Part shown: in pieces, positions 47,027-57,383 of the stretch
How positions within the stretch are numbered: position 1 is the first letter of the stretch
Layout: each line of letters starts with the position of its first letter
Assembly: GCF_004343505.1 (NCBI RefSeq)
Contig: NZ_SLXU01000003.1
Coordinates: 142,586-206,585 of the forward strand
Source of the DNA: Rhodovulum bhavnagarense
Lineage (GTDB): Bacteria; Pseudomonadota; Alphaproteobacteria; Rhodobacterales; Rhodobacteraceae
DNA length: 64,000 nucleotides
Direction of reading: 5' to 3'
Program-made: the position numbers and the translations under genes
The notes under the pieces: generated by a model
What the model was told of the DNA's origin: nothing
Database searches by the model: none
The model's input: the letters and a program-made list of their open reading frames with translations, nothing else

Positions 47027-47157
47027 GGGCGCGCCTTACATAAGGGGGTGAACCCCGAGCAGGGTCGGGCTATACATGTTCAGAGCAGGGCGCCCCGGTC
47101 AAGGGGGCGACGCCGGGGCCATCTGGCCCCCAAGGATCAAAGCAAGAGGTGCAGGCC

Positions 47158-48765
47158 ATGGGCAAAGGCCTTGTCAGCGGGGTCGTCTGGGGTTCGTTGG
47201 TGTCCGGTCTGGTGCTGGTTGTGCTGGCGGTCACCGTGCCGCCACCCCCGCAGGTGATGCCGGGTGCAGTGTTGCAAACGTCCCACGACACGGTAACCGG
47301 GCCCTCTGCCGGTTCCGGTGAGCCGTCCCCGCCGGAGGATGACGAGCAAGCGAAACGAGGCGATAGCGTGCCGCCAGCCTCGCCCGCCGCCCCCGAACCC
47401 GACCTCGCGATGGGGCCTGTCACGCCCGGCGCGGCCGATATCCCCGCGCCTGCGACCGCCCCCGAAACCGAGATCGACTTGCCTGCCGGCTCGGGCTTCG
47501 CCAGCCCCGGCGCGCTGGAGAGGGTAAACCTGCCGGGCGAGGCGCCCGCCCCCCGCGCGGCCCCCGGCGCCGTGGTGACCGCCCCGCCGCCTCCCGAGAC
47601 CGGCACGCCCGACACGTCCGACACCATGTCCGCCGAGATACCCGCCCCCGTGCTGGAGGGGCCCGCCGCCATGCGCCCGCCTGCCGACGAAAGTGTGTCC
47701 CCGTCCGGCGATGCGGGGCAAGAGCCGGAGCGTCCCAGCCCGGAACTGCCCAGCCCGCCACAGCCCGCCACCGCCGCACTCGAGACACCTGCCGCACCGG
47801 ACCCGAAAGCACCTTTCGACGTGCCGCAACCCGAGATTATTGGCGAGTCGCAGCAGGCGCCGAACCCGCAAGCAGGCACGCAGACCACCCCGTCCCCTCA
47901 ACCGGCCCCGAGCGTGTCGCCATTGGGACTGCCTGCGACGGGCTTTGACCAGCCGGTGCCGGGTGTGCGCACCGGGCGTTTGCCAACAGTGACCGAGGAT
48001 GGCACCAAGCCCGAGGATCGCACGGGGGCCGAGCCCGATCCGACCGGCCGCATTTCCGCCGCCAGCCCCGGTCAAGAGGCGTCGCAGGCGAGAGGGGCGT
48101 TGGGCCAGTTCGCCGTGCCCTTCGAGGCCCCCGGCGCCGGCCCGCTGATCGCGATCGTCCTGATCGATGCGGGGGCAGAGGGTCTGGACATGGCTGCGTT
48201 GCGCGGGCTTAGCTTCCCGGTAAGTTTCGGCGTCGACCCGATCCGGCCCGATGCCGAAAGCCGTGTCGCGGCCCATCTTGACGCGGGACAAGAGGTGGTG
48301 ACGCTGGTCAGCGGTCTTCCCGACGGGGCGACGGCGCGCGATATCGAGGTGACGATGCCGCGCCTGCTGGAACGCACCCAAGGCAGCGTCGGCATTCTCG
48401 ACGCGATGACGGGCGGCTATCAGGACAGCCGGGAACTAAGCGCGCAGATGGTGGCGCTGGCCCAGGAAACCGGGCACGGCCTGTTGACTTATGACCGGGG
48501 ACTGAACGGGGCGGCGCGGATCGCGGGGCAGGCCGGGGTGCCGTCGGCCACGGTCTACCGTGTGCTGGATGCCATGCGGGAAAATCGTTTCGCGATAAAG
48601 CGCAAGCTGGACCGCGCGGTGTTCAAGGCGCGCCAGGATGGCCATGTCGTCCTGGTGGCGCACACCTATCCAGAGACCGTGAGCGCCCTTGTTGAATGGG
48701 CACTGGAAGGTAACGCGGGGGATGTGCGTCTTGTTCCCGTTTCGGTCATCTTGATGCAACGCTGA
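47158..48765 (+). CDS. Divergent polysaccharide deacetylase family protein (YibQ-like)
   Basis: 535 residues from the ATG at 47158 with AGAGG ahead (a GTG at 47149 is possible). An N-terminal membrane anchor is followed by some 300 residues of low-complexity Pro/Ala/Glu-rich linker. The C-terminal domain (from about residue 310) carries IAIVLIDAGAEGLDMAAL and HLDAGQEVVTLV of the DUF610/YibQ deacetylase-like family, in which the classic metal ligands are partly lost. Periplasmic. It lies against the trp genes, between trpG and trpE. Confidence 0.8.
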   Translation: MGKGLVSGVVWGSLVSGLVLVVLAVTVPPPPQVMPGAVLQTSHDTVTGPSAGSGEPSPPEDDEQAKRGDSVPPASPAAPEPDLAMGPVTPGAADIPAPATAPETEIDLPAGSGFASPGALERVNLPGEAPAPRAAPGAVVTAPPPPETGTPDTSDTMSAEIPAPVLEGPAAMRPPADESVSPSGDAGQEPERPSPELPSPPQPATAALETPAAPDPKAPFDVPQPEIIGESQQAPNPQAGTQTTPSPQPAPSVSPLGLPATGFDQPVPGVRTGRLPTVTEDGTKPEDRTGAEPDPTGRISAASPGQEASQARGALGQFAVPFEAPGAGPLIAIVLIDAGAEGLDMAALRGLSFPVSFGVDPIRPDAESRVAAHLDAGQEVVTLVSGLPDGATARDIEVTMPRLLERTQGSVGILDAMTGGYQDSRELSAQMVALAQETGHGLLTYDRGLNGAARIAGQAGVPSATVYRVLDAMRENRFAIKRKLDRAVFKARQDGHVVLVAHTYPETVSALVEWALEGNAGDVRLVPVSVILMQR

Positions 48766-48779
48766 TAGGCGTGGCAGGT

Positions 48780-50294
48780 TCAGCCGTTGCCACGCCGCAC
48801 GAAGCGCGCGGCCTCGGTGGCGGCGGCGCGCAGGGCGTTCGACTTGTTGACGGTTTCCTGCCACTCGGCCTCGGGGTCGCTGTCATAGACCACGCCGCCG
48901 CCGGCCTGGATGTAGAGCTTGCCGTCCTTGACCACCGCCGTGCGCAGCGCGATGCACATGTCCATGTCGCCGCCAGCGGCGAAATAGCCGACACCGCCGC
49001 CATAGACGCCGCGCTTTTCTGGCTCCAGCTCGTCTATGATCTCCATCGCGCGGACCTTGGGTGCCCCCGACACCGTGCCCGCGGGCAGGCCTGCCAGCAG
49101 CGCGGACAGCGCATCGTGTTCGGGTGAAATTTCGCCAACCACGTTCGACACGATGTGCATGACGTGGGAGTAGCGCTCGATCACGAATTCCTCGGTCGGG
49201 CGCACGGTGCCGATCCGGGCCACGCGGCCCACGTCGTTGCGTCCAAGGTCGAGCAGCATCAGGTGTTCGGCGCGCTCCTTCTGGTCGGCCAGCAGGTCGG
49301 CCTCCAGCGCGCGGTCCTCTTCCGGTGTGGCTCCGCGGGGGCGGGTGCCCGCGATGGGGCGAATCGTCACTTCGCCGTCGCGTAGCCGCACCAGGATCTC
49401 GGGGCTGGCGCCCACCACCTGGAAACCGCCGAAATTGAAGAAGAACATGAAGGGCGAGGGGTTGGTGCGCCGCAAGCTGCGGTAAAGTGCGAAAGGCGGC
49501 AGCGGAAAATCCTGCGTCCAGCGCTGAGCGGGCACGACCTGGAAGATGTCGCCCGCGCGGATGTATTCCTTGGCCTTTTCAACTGCGGCCATGTAGCCCT
49601 GCCTGGTGAAGTTCGACACCGGCTCGCCCACCTCGTGCGCCTCGCCGAAATCGCGGGTCTCGGCAGGCACGGCGCGGTCGAGGTCGCGCAGCGCGTCCAT
49701 CACACGCTCGGCGGCCTGGGCATAGGCCGCGCGCGCCGACAGCCCCGGTTCGGGGCGTGCGGGCGAGACAACGATCACCTCACCCTTGACCCCGTCCAGC
49801 ACCGCCACGACCGAAGGGCGCAGCATTAGGGCATCGGGCAGGCCGAGAGGGTCTGGGTTGACGTGGGGCAGGCGTTCGACCAGCCGGATCATGTCATAGC
49901 CCAGATAGCCGAACAGGCCCGCCGCGATGGGGGGCAGCTCTTCGGGCATGTCTATGGCCGTTTCGGCCAGAACCTCGCGCAGGGTGTCGAGCGGGCTGCC
50001 CCGCATTTCTTCCCAGGAATCGGGGTCGAAACGTGCATGACGGTTCACGCGGCTGGTGTCGCCGCGGCATTCCCAGACAAGATCTGGTTTGAAGCCGACG
50101 ACCGAGTAGCGCCCACGCACCTCGCCGCCTGTGACCGATTCCAGAATGAAGCTGTCGCTCCGGGCACCCGCCAGTTTCAGCATCAGAGAAACCGGCGTGT
50201 CCAGATCCGCCGCCAGCCGGGCATGCACGACCTGCGCGCGCCCCGCATCATAGCCGCGCGCGAAGGTTTCGAAATCGGGGATCAGCTTGGCCAT
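48780..50294 (-). CDS. trpE: Anthranilate synthase component I
   Basis: 504 residues. The N-terminal Trp-feedback site (ETPVSLMLKL-like, here DTPVSLMLKLAGARSDSF) and the catalytic chorismate motifs (IAGTRPRGATPEEDR, GTVSGAPKVRAMEII, GGGVGYFAAGG) are all present. With TrpG it makes anthranilate from chorismate. It follows ppiD by 12 bp, so it is probably co-transcribed with it. No leader attenuator fits in that gap. Confidence 0.95.
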   Translation of the reverse strand: MAKLIPDFETFARGYDAGRAQVVHARLAADLDTPVSLMLKLAGARSDSFILESVTGGEVRGRYSVVGFKPDLVWECRGDTSRVNRHARFDPDSWEEMRGSPLDTLREVLAETAIDMPEELPPIAAGLFGYLGYDMIRLVERLPHVNPDPLGLPDALMLRPSVVAVLDGVKGEVIVVSPARPEPGLSARAAYAQAAERVMDALRDLDRAVPAETRDFGEAHEVGEPVSNFTRQGYMAAVEKAKEYIRAGDIFQVVPAQRWTQDFPLPPFALYRSLRRTNPSPFMFFFNFGGFQVVGASPEILVRLRDGEVTIRPIAGTRPRGATPEEDRALEADLLADQKERAEHLMLLDLGRNDVGRVARIGTVRPTEEFVIERYSHVMHIVSNVVGEISPEHDALSALLAGLPAGTVSGAPKVRAMEIIDELEPEKRGVYGGGVGYFAAGGDMDMCIALRTAVVKDGKLYIQAGGGVVYDSDPEAEWQETVNKSNALRAAATEAARFVRRGNG

Positions 50295-50306
50295 TCTTCC
50301 CTCGGA

Positions 50307-52154
50307 TCAGCGGAATTGCGCATGCACGGCGTTGATTGCGGCCTGGTCCAGGCTCAGCCCCGCGGTATTGACCAACGCCTGTGCGAAATAGCCGTAAAGA
50401 TCTTGTGCGATGCCTTGTGCGGCCTGCTGTGACAGCGTGCCGAGCAGGAATTCTGCCGTCGGATCGTCGGCAGCAGGGGGAAGGATCGCGTCGAGACGGA
50501 TCAGCCAGGCATTCTCTTGCGCCGTCACCACGACGACCTCTCCGGGCTGTTGCAGGCCGAACAGGGCCTGGGCGAGCTCGGGCGGGGTCAGCCCGCCGCG
50601 CGACAGGCCTTGTTCGTAGGTGACTTCGTGCCCCAGGGCCTCTAGCTGTTCGCCTGCCGCCAGCCTTAGCTTTAGCGCCTCGGCCATCTCGTTCAGCCGG
50701 GTGCTGGCCTGGGCGGCACGCCAGTCGGCGATAACCTCGTCGCGCACCTCGTCCAGCGGGCGCAATGTCGGCTGAATCTCGGCATCCAGGCGTAGCGCAA
50801 ACAGCCCGCCATCCTCCAGCTCCAGGATTTCGGGGAAATCGCCCTGGCTGACAGTTTCCGCAGCTTCGCGGAAGGCGGTATAGGCGGCGATCTCGTCCTC
50901 GGCCTGCACGCTGTAGTCGATCCGGCCCAATTCCATATCGGTTTCGCGGGCGAGTTCCTCAAGCGTCGCGCCAGCGGCCAGGCGGTCCTCGTAATCGGTG
51001 ATCGCGTCGAGGATGAGCCGCTCGGCGCGGTCGCGCGCGGTCTCATCGGCAAGGGTCTCGCGGGCCTCTTCGAAACGGGTCTCCCGCGCGGCGAGGATCG
51101 CGTTCACACGAAACAGGGCGGGTCCGAGATCGGACATAACAGGCCCGGCAATGCCGGGTTCGTCCAGCGCAAAGACGGCCGCGCCCGCCGCCCCGCCGAT
51201 ATCCGCCTGGGTCACGTCGCCCAGATCGACATCGGCCAGTTTCAAGCCGCGGGCCGCGACTGCATCATCGAAATCGCTCTGTCCGGCCTCGATGGCGGCA
51301 AAGGCATCGGCGGCGGCTTGTTCGGTTGGGAAAGCCAGGCGTTCGACCAAGCGGCGCTCGGGTTGGACGAATTCATCGATCCGCTCGGCATAGAGGTCGC
51401 GCAGCATTTGCTCGTCCGGTTCGATGCGGTCGAGCATCATTTCGGGGGTAAGCCAGGCATAAGTGATCTGCCGGATACGCGGCGCTGTATAGGCGCCAGG
51501 CGTGGCCGCGTATTGCGCTGCGATTTCGTCGGTGCCGGGGGCAGGGATCGGCTGATCAAGGTCGCTGATGTCAAGCGCGATCAACTGCGCGCTGCGCCGT
51601 TCCGCGATGAAATGGTAGATGGTTTCGGCATACGCCTCTGGCGCGGCCAGGCCTGCCACGATTGCCGCCTGCAACAGCGAACGGGCCGTGTCTTTGCGGA
51701 TAGAGTCCTCGAACCCGGTCTCGGTCAGACCGTTCTGTTCCAGGGTAAAGCGGTAGGCATCGCGGTCAAAGGCGCCATCCGGTCCCTGGAAGGCGGGCAC
51801 CGCCATCACCTCCCGGGCGACGCGTTCATCGCCCACCGACACGCCGAGACGGGCCATTTCATTATCCAGCGCCGCCTCGGCGATGACCTGTGCGCGCACC
51901 GCCTCGACAAGTCCGTTCTGCTGTGCTTGCGCGATGCTCATCGGGGTGCCGGTGCTTGCTTGCTGGGCGTTCAATTCGCGTTGCAGGGCACGGGCATAGG
52001 TGTCGGTGCTGATCTCGGTCTTGCCCACCGTGCCGATCGTTGTGACCGAGCCGCCGAAATTGGCCACGCCAAAACCGCCCAGTCCGAGGATCAGCAGAAC
52101 GAGCAGGATCCAGACAAGGGCCTTGGATGTCTGCTTGGCGAGGGATTTGGACAT
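50307..52154 (-). CDS. ppiD: Peptidylprolyl isomerase, SurA/PpiD-like, membrane-anchored
   Basis: 615 residues from the ATG at 52154. One N-terminal transmembrane helix (about 13-33, ALVWILLVLLILGLGGFGV) anchors a periplasmic body with a SurA-N-like chaperone domain and a parvulin-like region. It assists folding of exported proteins in the periplasm. The longer open frame to 52223 adds a non-family segment. Confidence 0.85.
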   Translation of the reverse strand: MSKSLAKQTSKALVWILLVLLILGLGGFGVANFGGSVTTIGTVGKTEISTDTYARALQRELNAQQASTGTPMSIAQAQQNGLVEAVRAQVIAEAALDNEMARLGVSVGDERVAREVMAVPAFQGPDGAFDRDAYRFTLEQNGLTETGFEDSIRKDTARSLLQAAIVAGLAAPEAYAETIYHFIAERRSAQLIALDISDLDQPIPAPGTDEIAAQYAATPGAYTAPRIRQITYAWLTPEMMLDRIEPDEQMLRDLYAERIDEFVQPERRLVERLAFPTEQAAADAFAAIEAGQSDFDDAVAARGLKLADVDLGDVTQADIGGAAGAAVFALDEPGIAGPVMSDLGPALFRVNAILAARETRFEEARETLADETARDRAERLILDAITDYEDRLAAGATLEELARETDMELGRIDYSVQAEDEIAAYTAFREAAETVSQGDFPEILELEDGGLFALRLDAEIQPTLRPLDEVRDEVIADWRAAQASTRLNEMAEALKLRLAAGEQLEALGHEVTYEQGLSRGGLTPPELAQALFGLQQPGEVVVVTAQENAWLIRLDAILPPAADDPTAEFLLGTLSQQAAQGIAQDLYGYFAQALVNTAGLSLDQAAINAVHAQFR

Positions 52155-52226
52155 GGGCGCGCCTCTCTTGCGTGGCGATGCGGGATCGCCATACGGTTTA
52201 GGTCTTTGCGCAGTCGCCCGCAAGCA

Positions 52227-53405
52227 TCAGGGGCAAAAGGCGCCCAGACGTTCGAACAGGGTGGCCAGTCCGGCGCGATCGGCATTGGCGAAGGCAATGC
52301 GAACCTCGTCGCGGCCTTGCATCTCTGCGGGGGGGCGGAACATCGTACCCGGTAACAAAAGCACGCCCGCCTCGTTCACCAGCCGCCGGGCCAGCCTGTC
52401 AGAGGGCAGGCCATAGGGGTGGCGTGCATAGGCAAAATAGGCACCCGCGGCCAGCAGGGACCAGCCGGGCAGGGCGGACAGGCCCGCCTCGATGGCTGCG
52501 CGGCGGGAAAGGACCTCTTCGCGTTCGCGGGCAAGCCATTTTCCCAGATTGCGCATACCCCAAAGTGCCGCGCGCTGGCCAAGCTGGTTGGGGCAGATCG
52601 CAACCGTATCTAGGAATTTCTCGACCTCTGCCAGCCGGCCACGCCCGGCGATCAATGCGCCGACCCTGTGACCGGTCAGGCGATAGGCCTTGGAAAAGGA
52701 ATAGAGATGGATCAGCGTGTCGTCCCAGTGGGGATCGGCAAACAGTTCATGCGGCGCACCAAGGCGAGAATCGAAATCGCGATAGGTCTCGTCCACGACC
52801 AGCGCAATGCCGTGACGGCGGCACAGTGTCCTGAAATCGCCCAGCAACTGAGCAGGATATTCCACCCCCGCGGGATTGTTGGGCGTGACCAGCACGATGG
52901 CACGGGTGCGCCCGGTAATCAGGCTGGCCGCGCGCTGCACCTCGGGGACAAGGCTGTCGCCGGTGACCAGCGGCACGGTGCGGATGCCCTGCATGGACAG
53001 CCACATCGCGTGGTTGAAATACCATGGCGTGGGCACGATCACCTCGTCGCCTTCGCCCGCCAGGGTGGCCATTGCCGCGCAAAAGGCCTGGTTGCATCCT
53101 TGTGTGATCGCGACCTGGTCGGCGGCGATGTCGCCTCCATAGGCCGTCGACCATTGCGAGGCGATCTCGGCGCGCAACTCCGGCAGGCCCAGGACGGGCC
53201 CGTAAAGATGGGCTGAGCTGTCGTTGATTGCAGCCTCTGCGATCGCCCGGCGCAGGCCCTCGGGCGGGGCCTCCATCGGGGCGGCCTGGCTGACATTGAT
53301 CAGGGGGCGGTCGGGCTCAAAGCGGACCCCTTCCAGCCAACGGCGCGCCTCCATCACCGGGGACGGGATGGTGGCACCCATGCGGGGATTCAGGGGATCG
53401 GTCAT
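52227..53405 (-). CDS. PLP-dependent aminotransferase, class I/II
   Basis: 392 residues. The PLP lysine is in LYSFSKAYRLTGHRVG. GCNQAFCAAMATLAGEGDEV binds the cofactor phosphate, and VTPNNPAGVEYP is the conserved Asn-Pro turn. It could be an aspartate or aromatic aminotransferase; no neighbour settles it. It starts 9 bp after the stop of gpt. Confidence 0.9.
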   Translation of the reverse strand: MTDPLNPRMGATIPSPVMEARRWLEGVRFEPDRPLINVSQAAPMEAPPEGLRRAIAEAAINDSSAHLYGPVLGLPELRAEIASQWSTAYGGDIAADQVAITQGCNQAFCAAMATLAGEGDEVIVPTPWYFNHAMWLSMQGIRTVPLVTGDSLVPEVQRAASLITGRTRAIVLVTPNNPAGVEYPAQLLGDFRTLCRRHGIALVVDETYRDFDSRLGAPHELFADPHWDDTLIHLYSFSKAYRLTGHRVGALIAGRGRLAEVEKFLDTVAICPNQLGQRAALWGMRNLGKWLAREREEVLSRRAAIEAGLSALPGWSLLAAGAYFAYARHPYGLPSDRLARRLVNEAGVLLLPGTMFRPPAEMQGRDEVRIAFANADRAGLATLFERLGAFCP

Positions 53406-53414
53406 GGAGTATGC

Positions 53415-53918
53415 TCAGTCGGTGCCGCGATAAGGTTCTACGTATTGCAGCGCCATGTCCCAGGGAAAGAAGATCCAGGTATCCTGGCTGACCTCGGTCA
53501 CGTATGTATCCACCATTGGCTTGCCCTTGGGCTTTGCATAGACGGTTGCGACATGCGCCTTCGGCAGCGCGGCGCGAACCACCTCCAGCGTGCGGCCGGT
53601 ATCGACCAGGTCATCCACGATCAGAACGCCGGTGCCATCGCCCATTGCCTGCATGTCCGGATATTTTATGACGCGCGGTTCGCCCTGGTTCTGGCGGTTG
53701 TAGGATTTGACGCTGATCGTGTCGACGGTGCGGATATCCAGTTCACGCGCGACGATCATCGCCGGTGCCATGCCTCCGCGGGTGATCGCCACCACCGCGC
53801 GCCATCCCCCATCGGCGGGTCCATGCCCGTCCAGGCGCCAGGCCAGTGCGCGCGCATCGCGATGCAACTGGTCCCAGCTTACGTGAAATCCTTTCTCGTG
53901 GGGCAGGCGGTCGGTCAT
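53415..53918 (-). CDS. gpt: Xanthine-guanine phosphoribosyltransferase
   Basis: 167 residues from the ATG at 53918 (GAGG at good spacing; another ATG two codons earlier at 53924 is too close to that site). The PRPP-binding motif is [13 protein letters not shown]. The family sequence [18 protein letters not shown] is present. It salvages guanine and xanthine. Confidence 0.92.
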   Translation of the reverse strand: MTDRLPHEKGFHVSWDQLHRDARALAWRLDGHGPADGGWRAVVAITRGGMAPAMIVARELDIRTVDTISVKSYNRQNQGEPRVIKYPDMQAMGDGTGVLIVDDLVDTGRTLEVVRAALPKAHVATVYAKPKGKPMVDTYVTEVSQDTWIFFPWDMALQYVEPYRGTD

Positions 53919-53929
53919 TCCCATGGTCC

Positions 53930-54541
53930 TCAACTTAATGCGATCTTGATCCCGAAGGCGGCAATCAGCGCGCCGAACCCCCGGTCGAGCGTGGTCTTGA
54001 TCTGTGCATAGGCCACCCGCGCGCGGGCCAGCGAGAACAGGCGCGCGACGACCAGGTACCACAGCGTTTCGTTGCAGAAGATTACCGCGATCAGCGCGGC
54101 GCGGGCGGCCAGCGGGGCCTCGGCGGGAACCAGCCCGACGAAGACCGCGCCGAAGAACACCGCCGTCTTGGGGTTGCTGGCGAAGGTGAGAAAGCCGAAG
54201 CGGACCGCCGCGGCCAGGCTGCGTGGGTGCAGGCTGCCGGCTTCGGGCAGGGGCGCGCGCGCATGGCGCCACATCATCGTTGCGATGAACAGAAGGAAGG
54301 CCGCGCCCAGGATTTTCATCGCTACGAAAAGCGCTGGCACCAGTTCAAACAGCAGCGCCAGTCCCGCCATGGCCGCCCCTGCCCACAATGCCGCGCCCAG
54401 CCCGAAGCCCACCGCCAGCGCGGCGGCGGTGCGGAACCCCTCGGTCGCGGCGGTCCGCGCGCTGACCACGAACGAGGGGCCCGGACTCATCGCCGCAAGC
54501 AGGTGGATCGCGCAGACGGACAGAAAGGCGGCGGCTGTCAT
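53930..54541 (-). CDS. LysE family amino acid exporter
   Basis: 203 residues with five to six hydrophobic segments. The N-terminal motif [20 protein letters not shown] is the LysE/RhtB signature (GP, then R-A-x-T). It probably exports an amino acid or homoserine lactone. Substrate unknown. Follows fabI by 48 bp. Confidence 0.9.
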   Translation of the reverse strand: MTAAAFLSVCAIHLLAAMSPGPSFVVSARTAATEGFRTAAALAVGFGLGAALWAGAAMAGLALLFELVPALFVAMKILGAAFLLFIATMMWRHARAPLPEAGSLHPRSLAAAVRFGFLTFASNPKTAVFFGAVFVGLVPAEAPLAARAALIAVIFCNETLWYLVVARLFSLARARVAYAQIKTTLDRGFGALIAAFGIKIALS

Positions 54542-54589
54542 GGGCGTTCCGCTTGGTGTGCGATCAGGGGCCGGCCGGGCGCCACCGGG

Positions 54590-55408
54590 TCACTTTCGTC
54601 CGGTGACCGCATCGATGTCGGGGGCATCCACGGCCTTCATGCCGACAAGGTGATAGCCCGCGTCGACATGATGCGTTTCGCCGGTCACGCCGCTACCGAG
54701 ATCGGAGAGCAGGTAGAGGGCGGATTTGCCGACCTCGTCCTGGCTGACATTGCGGCGCAAGGGCGAGTTCAGTTCGTTCCACTTCATGATGTAGCGGAAA
54801 TCGCCGATACCGCTGGCCGCCAGCGTCTTGATCGGCCCGGCCGAGATCGCGTTCACGCGAATTCCGTCCTTGCCCAGGTCCTCGGCCATGTAGCGCACCG
54901 AGGCTTCCAGCGCGGCCTTGGCCACGCCCATCACGTTGTAATGCGGCATCACCCGCTCGGCGCCGTAATAGGTCAGCGTCAGGGCCGATCCGCCCCCGGT
55001 CATCATCTTGGCCGCGCGCTGCACAACGGCGGTGAAGGAATAGACCGAGATATCCATCGTCATCGCGAAATTGTCGCGCGTGGTATCGACGTAACGGCCG
55101 CGCAGCTGTTCCTTGTCTGAATAGCCGATCGCATGGACGATGAAATCAAGCCGGTCCCAGCGCTGTCCCAAATCGGAAAAGAGCCGGTCGATCGAGGCCT
55201 CTTGGGCGACATCGCATTCGAGCACGATATTGCTGCCCAGTTTCTCGGCCAGCGGACCCACGCGTTTTTTCAGCGCCTCGCCCTGGTAGGAGAACGCCAG
55301 TTCAGCCCCATGTGCCGCGCATTGCTGCGCGATGCCCCAAGCGATGGACTTATCGTTTGCAAGCCCCATGATGAGCCCGCGCTTGCCTTCCATCAGTTTC
55401 ATTGACAT
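54590..55408 (-). CDS. fabI: Enoyl-[acyl-carrier-protein] reductase [NADH]
   Basis: 272 residues from the ATG at 55408 with GAGGG ahead (an ATG at 55402 is close behind). Short-chain dehydrogenase fold with [18 protein letters not shown] for NADH, and the catalytic [20 protein letters not shown] with the FabI Tyr and Lys. It completes each fatty acid elongation cycle. Diverges from pdxH by 98 bp. Confidence 0.95.
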   Translation of the reverse strand: MSMKLMEGKRGLIMGLANDKSIAWGIAQQCAAHGAELAFSYQGEALKKRVGPLAEKLGSNIVLECDVAQEASIDRLFSDLGQRWDRLDFIVHAIGYSDKEQLRGRYVDTTRDNFAMTMDISVYSFTAVVQRAAKMMTGGGSALTLTYYGAERVMPHYNVMGVAKAALEASVRYMAEDLGKDGIRVNAISAGPIKTLAASGIGDFRYIMKWNELNSPLRRNVSQDEVGKSALYLLSDLGSGVTGETHHVDAGYHLVGMKAVDAPDIDAVTGRK

Positions 55409-55506
55409 CCGGATGCCCTCGACCACCTATTCGGAAAATTGCAGCCGGTGTAGGGCAAATGCCCCCCCCCATCAAGAGCGACAGACCACGGCAGGAGCGC
55501 GCAGTC

Positions 55507-56112
55507 ATGGCCGACAGAAATGGAATTTTCACGGGCGACGACCCGTTCGAACTGGCACGGCGCTGGCTGGCAGAGGCCGAAAAGACCGAGGTCAACGACC
55601 CGAACGCGATCGCGCTGGCGACCGTCGATGCCGAGGGCCTGCCCAATGTGCGCATGGTGCTACTGAAAGAGATCGAGAACGATGCTTTCGTCTTTTACAC
55701 CAATTACGACAGCGCCAAGGGCACAGAGATCGCCGCCACCGGCAAGGCGGCCTTCGTGCTGCATTGGAAATCGTTGCGCCGCCAGATCCGCGTGCGCGGC
55801 ACGGTCGAGCGCGAGGATGGCGCCAAGGCGGACGCGTACTACGCATCCCGCGCGCTGCAAAGCAGGCTGGGGGCCTGGGCCTCGCGGCAATCGCGGCCAC
55901 TTGGCTCGCGCGGGCAATTGATGGCCGAGGTGGCAAAGGTGACCGCGCAAAAGGGGGTCTCACCCCGGCGCCCGCCGTTCTGGGGCGGCTTGCGTATCCG
56001 GCCCGTCGAGATCGAGTTCTGGGCCGATGGCGCGTTCCGCCTTCATGACCGGTTCCGCTGGTGCCGCACGCAGACCGGCGCTGACTGGCAGGTAGACCGG
56101 CTATACCCGTGA
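55507..56112 (+). CDS. pdxH: Pyridoxamine 5'-phosphate oxidase
   Basis: 201 residues from the ATG at 55507 with GGAGCG ahead. FMN-binding split-barrel motifs [20 protein letters not shown] and [10 protein letters not shown] are present, and [14 protein letters not shown] ends it. It makes pyridoxal 5'-phosphate, which the neighbouring aminotransferase needs. The upstream open frame to 55402 is a shadow. Confidence 0.94.
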   Translation: MADRNGIFTGDDPFELARRWLAEAEKTEVNDPNAIALATVDAEGLPNVRMVLLKEIENDAFVFYTNYDSAKGTEIAATGKAAFVLHWKSLRRQIRVRGTVEREDGAKADAYYASRALQSRLGAWASRQSRPLGSRGQLMAEVAKVTAQKGVSPRRPPFWGGLRIRPVEIEFWADGAFRLHDRFRWCRTQTGADWQVDRLYP

Positions 56113-56257
56113 CGCCTTGACGCCGGGCCGGTTTCGACTTGCGTTTCCTGCGGTCAGCGGAGAAATTGGTCATAAGAGGTGACGTGCTGCTTAAAAGGCG
56201 TAGTTGCACCTGAGGATAAAAGGGGACGGGGCATCCACTCATGCCCGTACTTGCAGA

Positions 56258-56797
56258 ATGAACGACGAGCCGACAGAGGCGACGCCGGTGCCTGTGACGG
56301 GCCGCGTCAAGTGGTTTGACCCGGGCAAGGGGTTCGGGTTTGTTACGGCCGATACCGGCGGCCCGGATATCCTGCTGCACGCAAACGTGCTGCGCAATTT
56401 CGGTCAGAGTTCGGTTGCCGACGGGGCGTCGATCAGTCTGGTCGTGCAGCGCACGCCCCGCGGGCTGCAGGCGCTGGAAGTTCTCTCGATCACGCCGCCA
56501 CCTGCTGAATTCGGCCTTCCAGGTATGGACGGTACGACCGCCGTCGATCCCGCGATCTTAGCCGCGACCCCGCTTGAGCCGGCGCGGGTGAAATGGTTCG
56601 ACAAGGGCAAGGGATTCGGATTCGCCAACGTGTTCGCACGGGCAGGAGACGTGTTCATCCATGTCGAGGTGTTGCGCCGCTCGGGACTGGCCGACCTGCA
56701 AGCGGGTGAGGCCGTCGTCCTGCGCGTGATCGAGGGAGAGCGGGGGCAAATGGCGATATCGGTGGGGCCATGGGAAAGCGCGTTGCCAGATTCCTAG
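56258..56797 (+). CDS. Double cold-shock domain protein
   Basis: 179 residues with two CSD modules (about 12-75 and 106-170). Each carries the RNP1-type KWFDxGKGFGF motif: VKWFDPGKGFGFVTAD in the first and VKWFDKGKGFGFANVF in the second. A proline-rich linker joins them. The fused double form differs from the ordinary ~70-residue CspA. It likely binds single-stranded nucleic acid under cold or stationary stress. Its tail overlaps the DUF192 gene by 28 bp. Confidence 0.88.
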   Translation: MNDEPTEATPVPVTGRVKWFDPGKGFGFVTADTGGPDILLHANVLRNFGQSSVADGASISLVVQRTPRGLQALEVLSITPPPAEFGLPGMDGTTAVDPAILAATPLEPARVKWFDKGKGFGFANVFARAGDVFIHVEVLRRSGLADLQAGEAVVLRVIEGERGQMAISVGPWESALPDS

Positions 56798-57255
56798 CGG
56801 GCCTGAGCCTTGCATGGGGGCTTTTTGCAGCTGCGGCCGCGCATGCCGTTTCTTGTGTCGAGACCCGGGCGGACCTGCGCGGAGACTGGGGGCAGGCTCG
56901 CTTCGAGGTGGAGGTTGCCGATACCGCAGAGCAACGCGCCCGCGGCCTGATGTATCGCGAGACGCTGGCAACCGGGGCGGGGATGCTGTTCATCTATCCC
57001 CGGCCACACCGTGCAATGTTCTGGATGAAGAACACCCTGATTCCCCTCGACATGATCTTTCTCGATCCGGTTGGTCGAGTATTGCGCGTTCATACGGATG
57101 CACGCCCGATGGACGAGACGCCGATTGATGGCGGGCCGGGGGTCAAGGCCGTGCTTGAGATCAACGCGGGAATGGCCGCGCGGCTGGGTATCACCCCGGG
57201 AACCGAGTTGCGCCACCCCGCGCTCGGGCCCGGCGCGGCCTGGCCCTGCCCATGA
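56770..57255 (+). CDS. DUF192 family exported protein
   Basis: 161 residues. A signal peptide (about 1-26) is followed by the DUF192 domain with [44 protein letters not shown] and a conserved [11 protein letters not shown]. Family members are small periplasmic or secreted proteins of unclear role. It is translationally close to the double cold-shock gene. Confidence 0.86.
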   Translation: MGKRVARFLAGLSLAWGLFAAAAAHAVSCVETRADLRGDWGQARFEVEVADTAEQRARGLMYRETLATGAGMLFIYPRPHRAMFWMKNTLIPLDMIFLDPVGRVLRVHTDARPMDETPIDGGPGVKAVLEINAGMAARLGITPGTELRHPALGPGAAWPCP

Positions 57256-57306
57256 GGGCCGCTTTGCCCTTTCCTAATCGTCGCGCGGGCGCTAAGCAGG
57301 CGGAGA

Positions 57307-57383
57307 CGGGGCGTAGCGCAGCCTGGTAGCGCGACGGCTTTGGGTGCCGTAGGCCGTGGGTTCGAATCCCGCCGCCCCGACCA
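57307..57383 (+). tRNA. tRNA-Pro (anticodon TGG)
   Basis: 77 nt with encoded CCA. Acceptor CGGGGCG pairs with CGCCCCG; anticodon stem ACGGC/GCCGT surrounds loop TTTGGGT, giving anticodon TGG; T-arm GTGGG-TTCGAAT-CCCGC. This is the second proline tRNA in the window. Confidence 0.96.

Noticed and set aside
47137..48381. Long open frame opposite yibQ
   Set aside because: Low-complexity shadow; the forward frame has a start signal, membrane anchor and a recognisable C-terminal domain.
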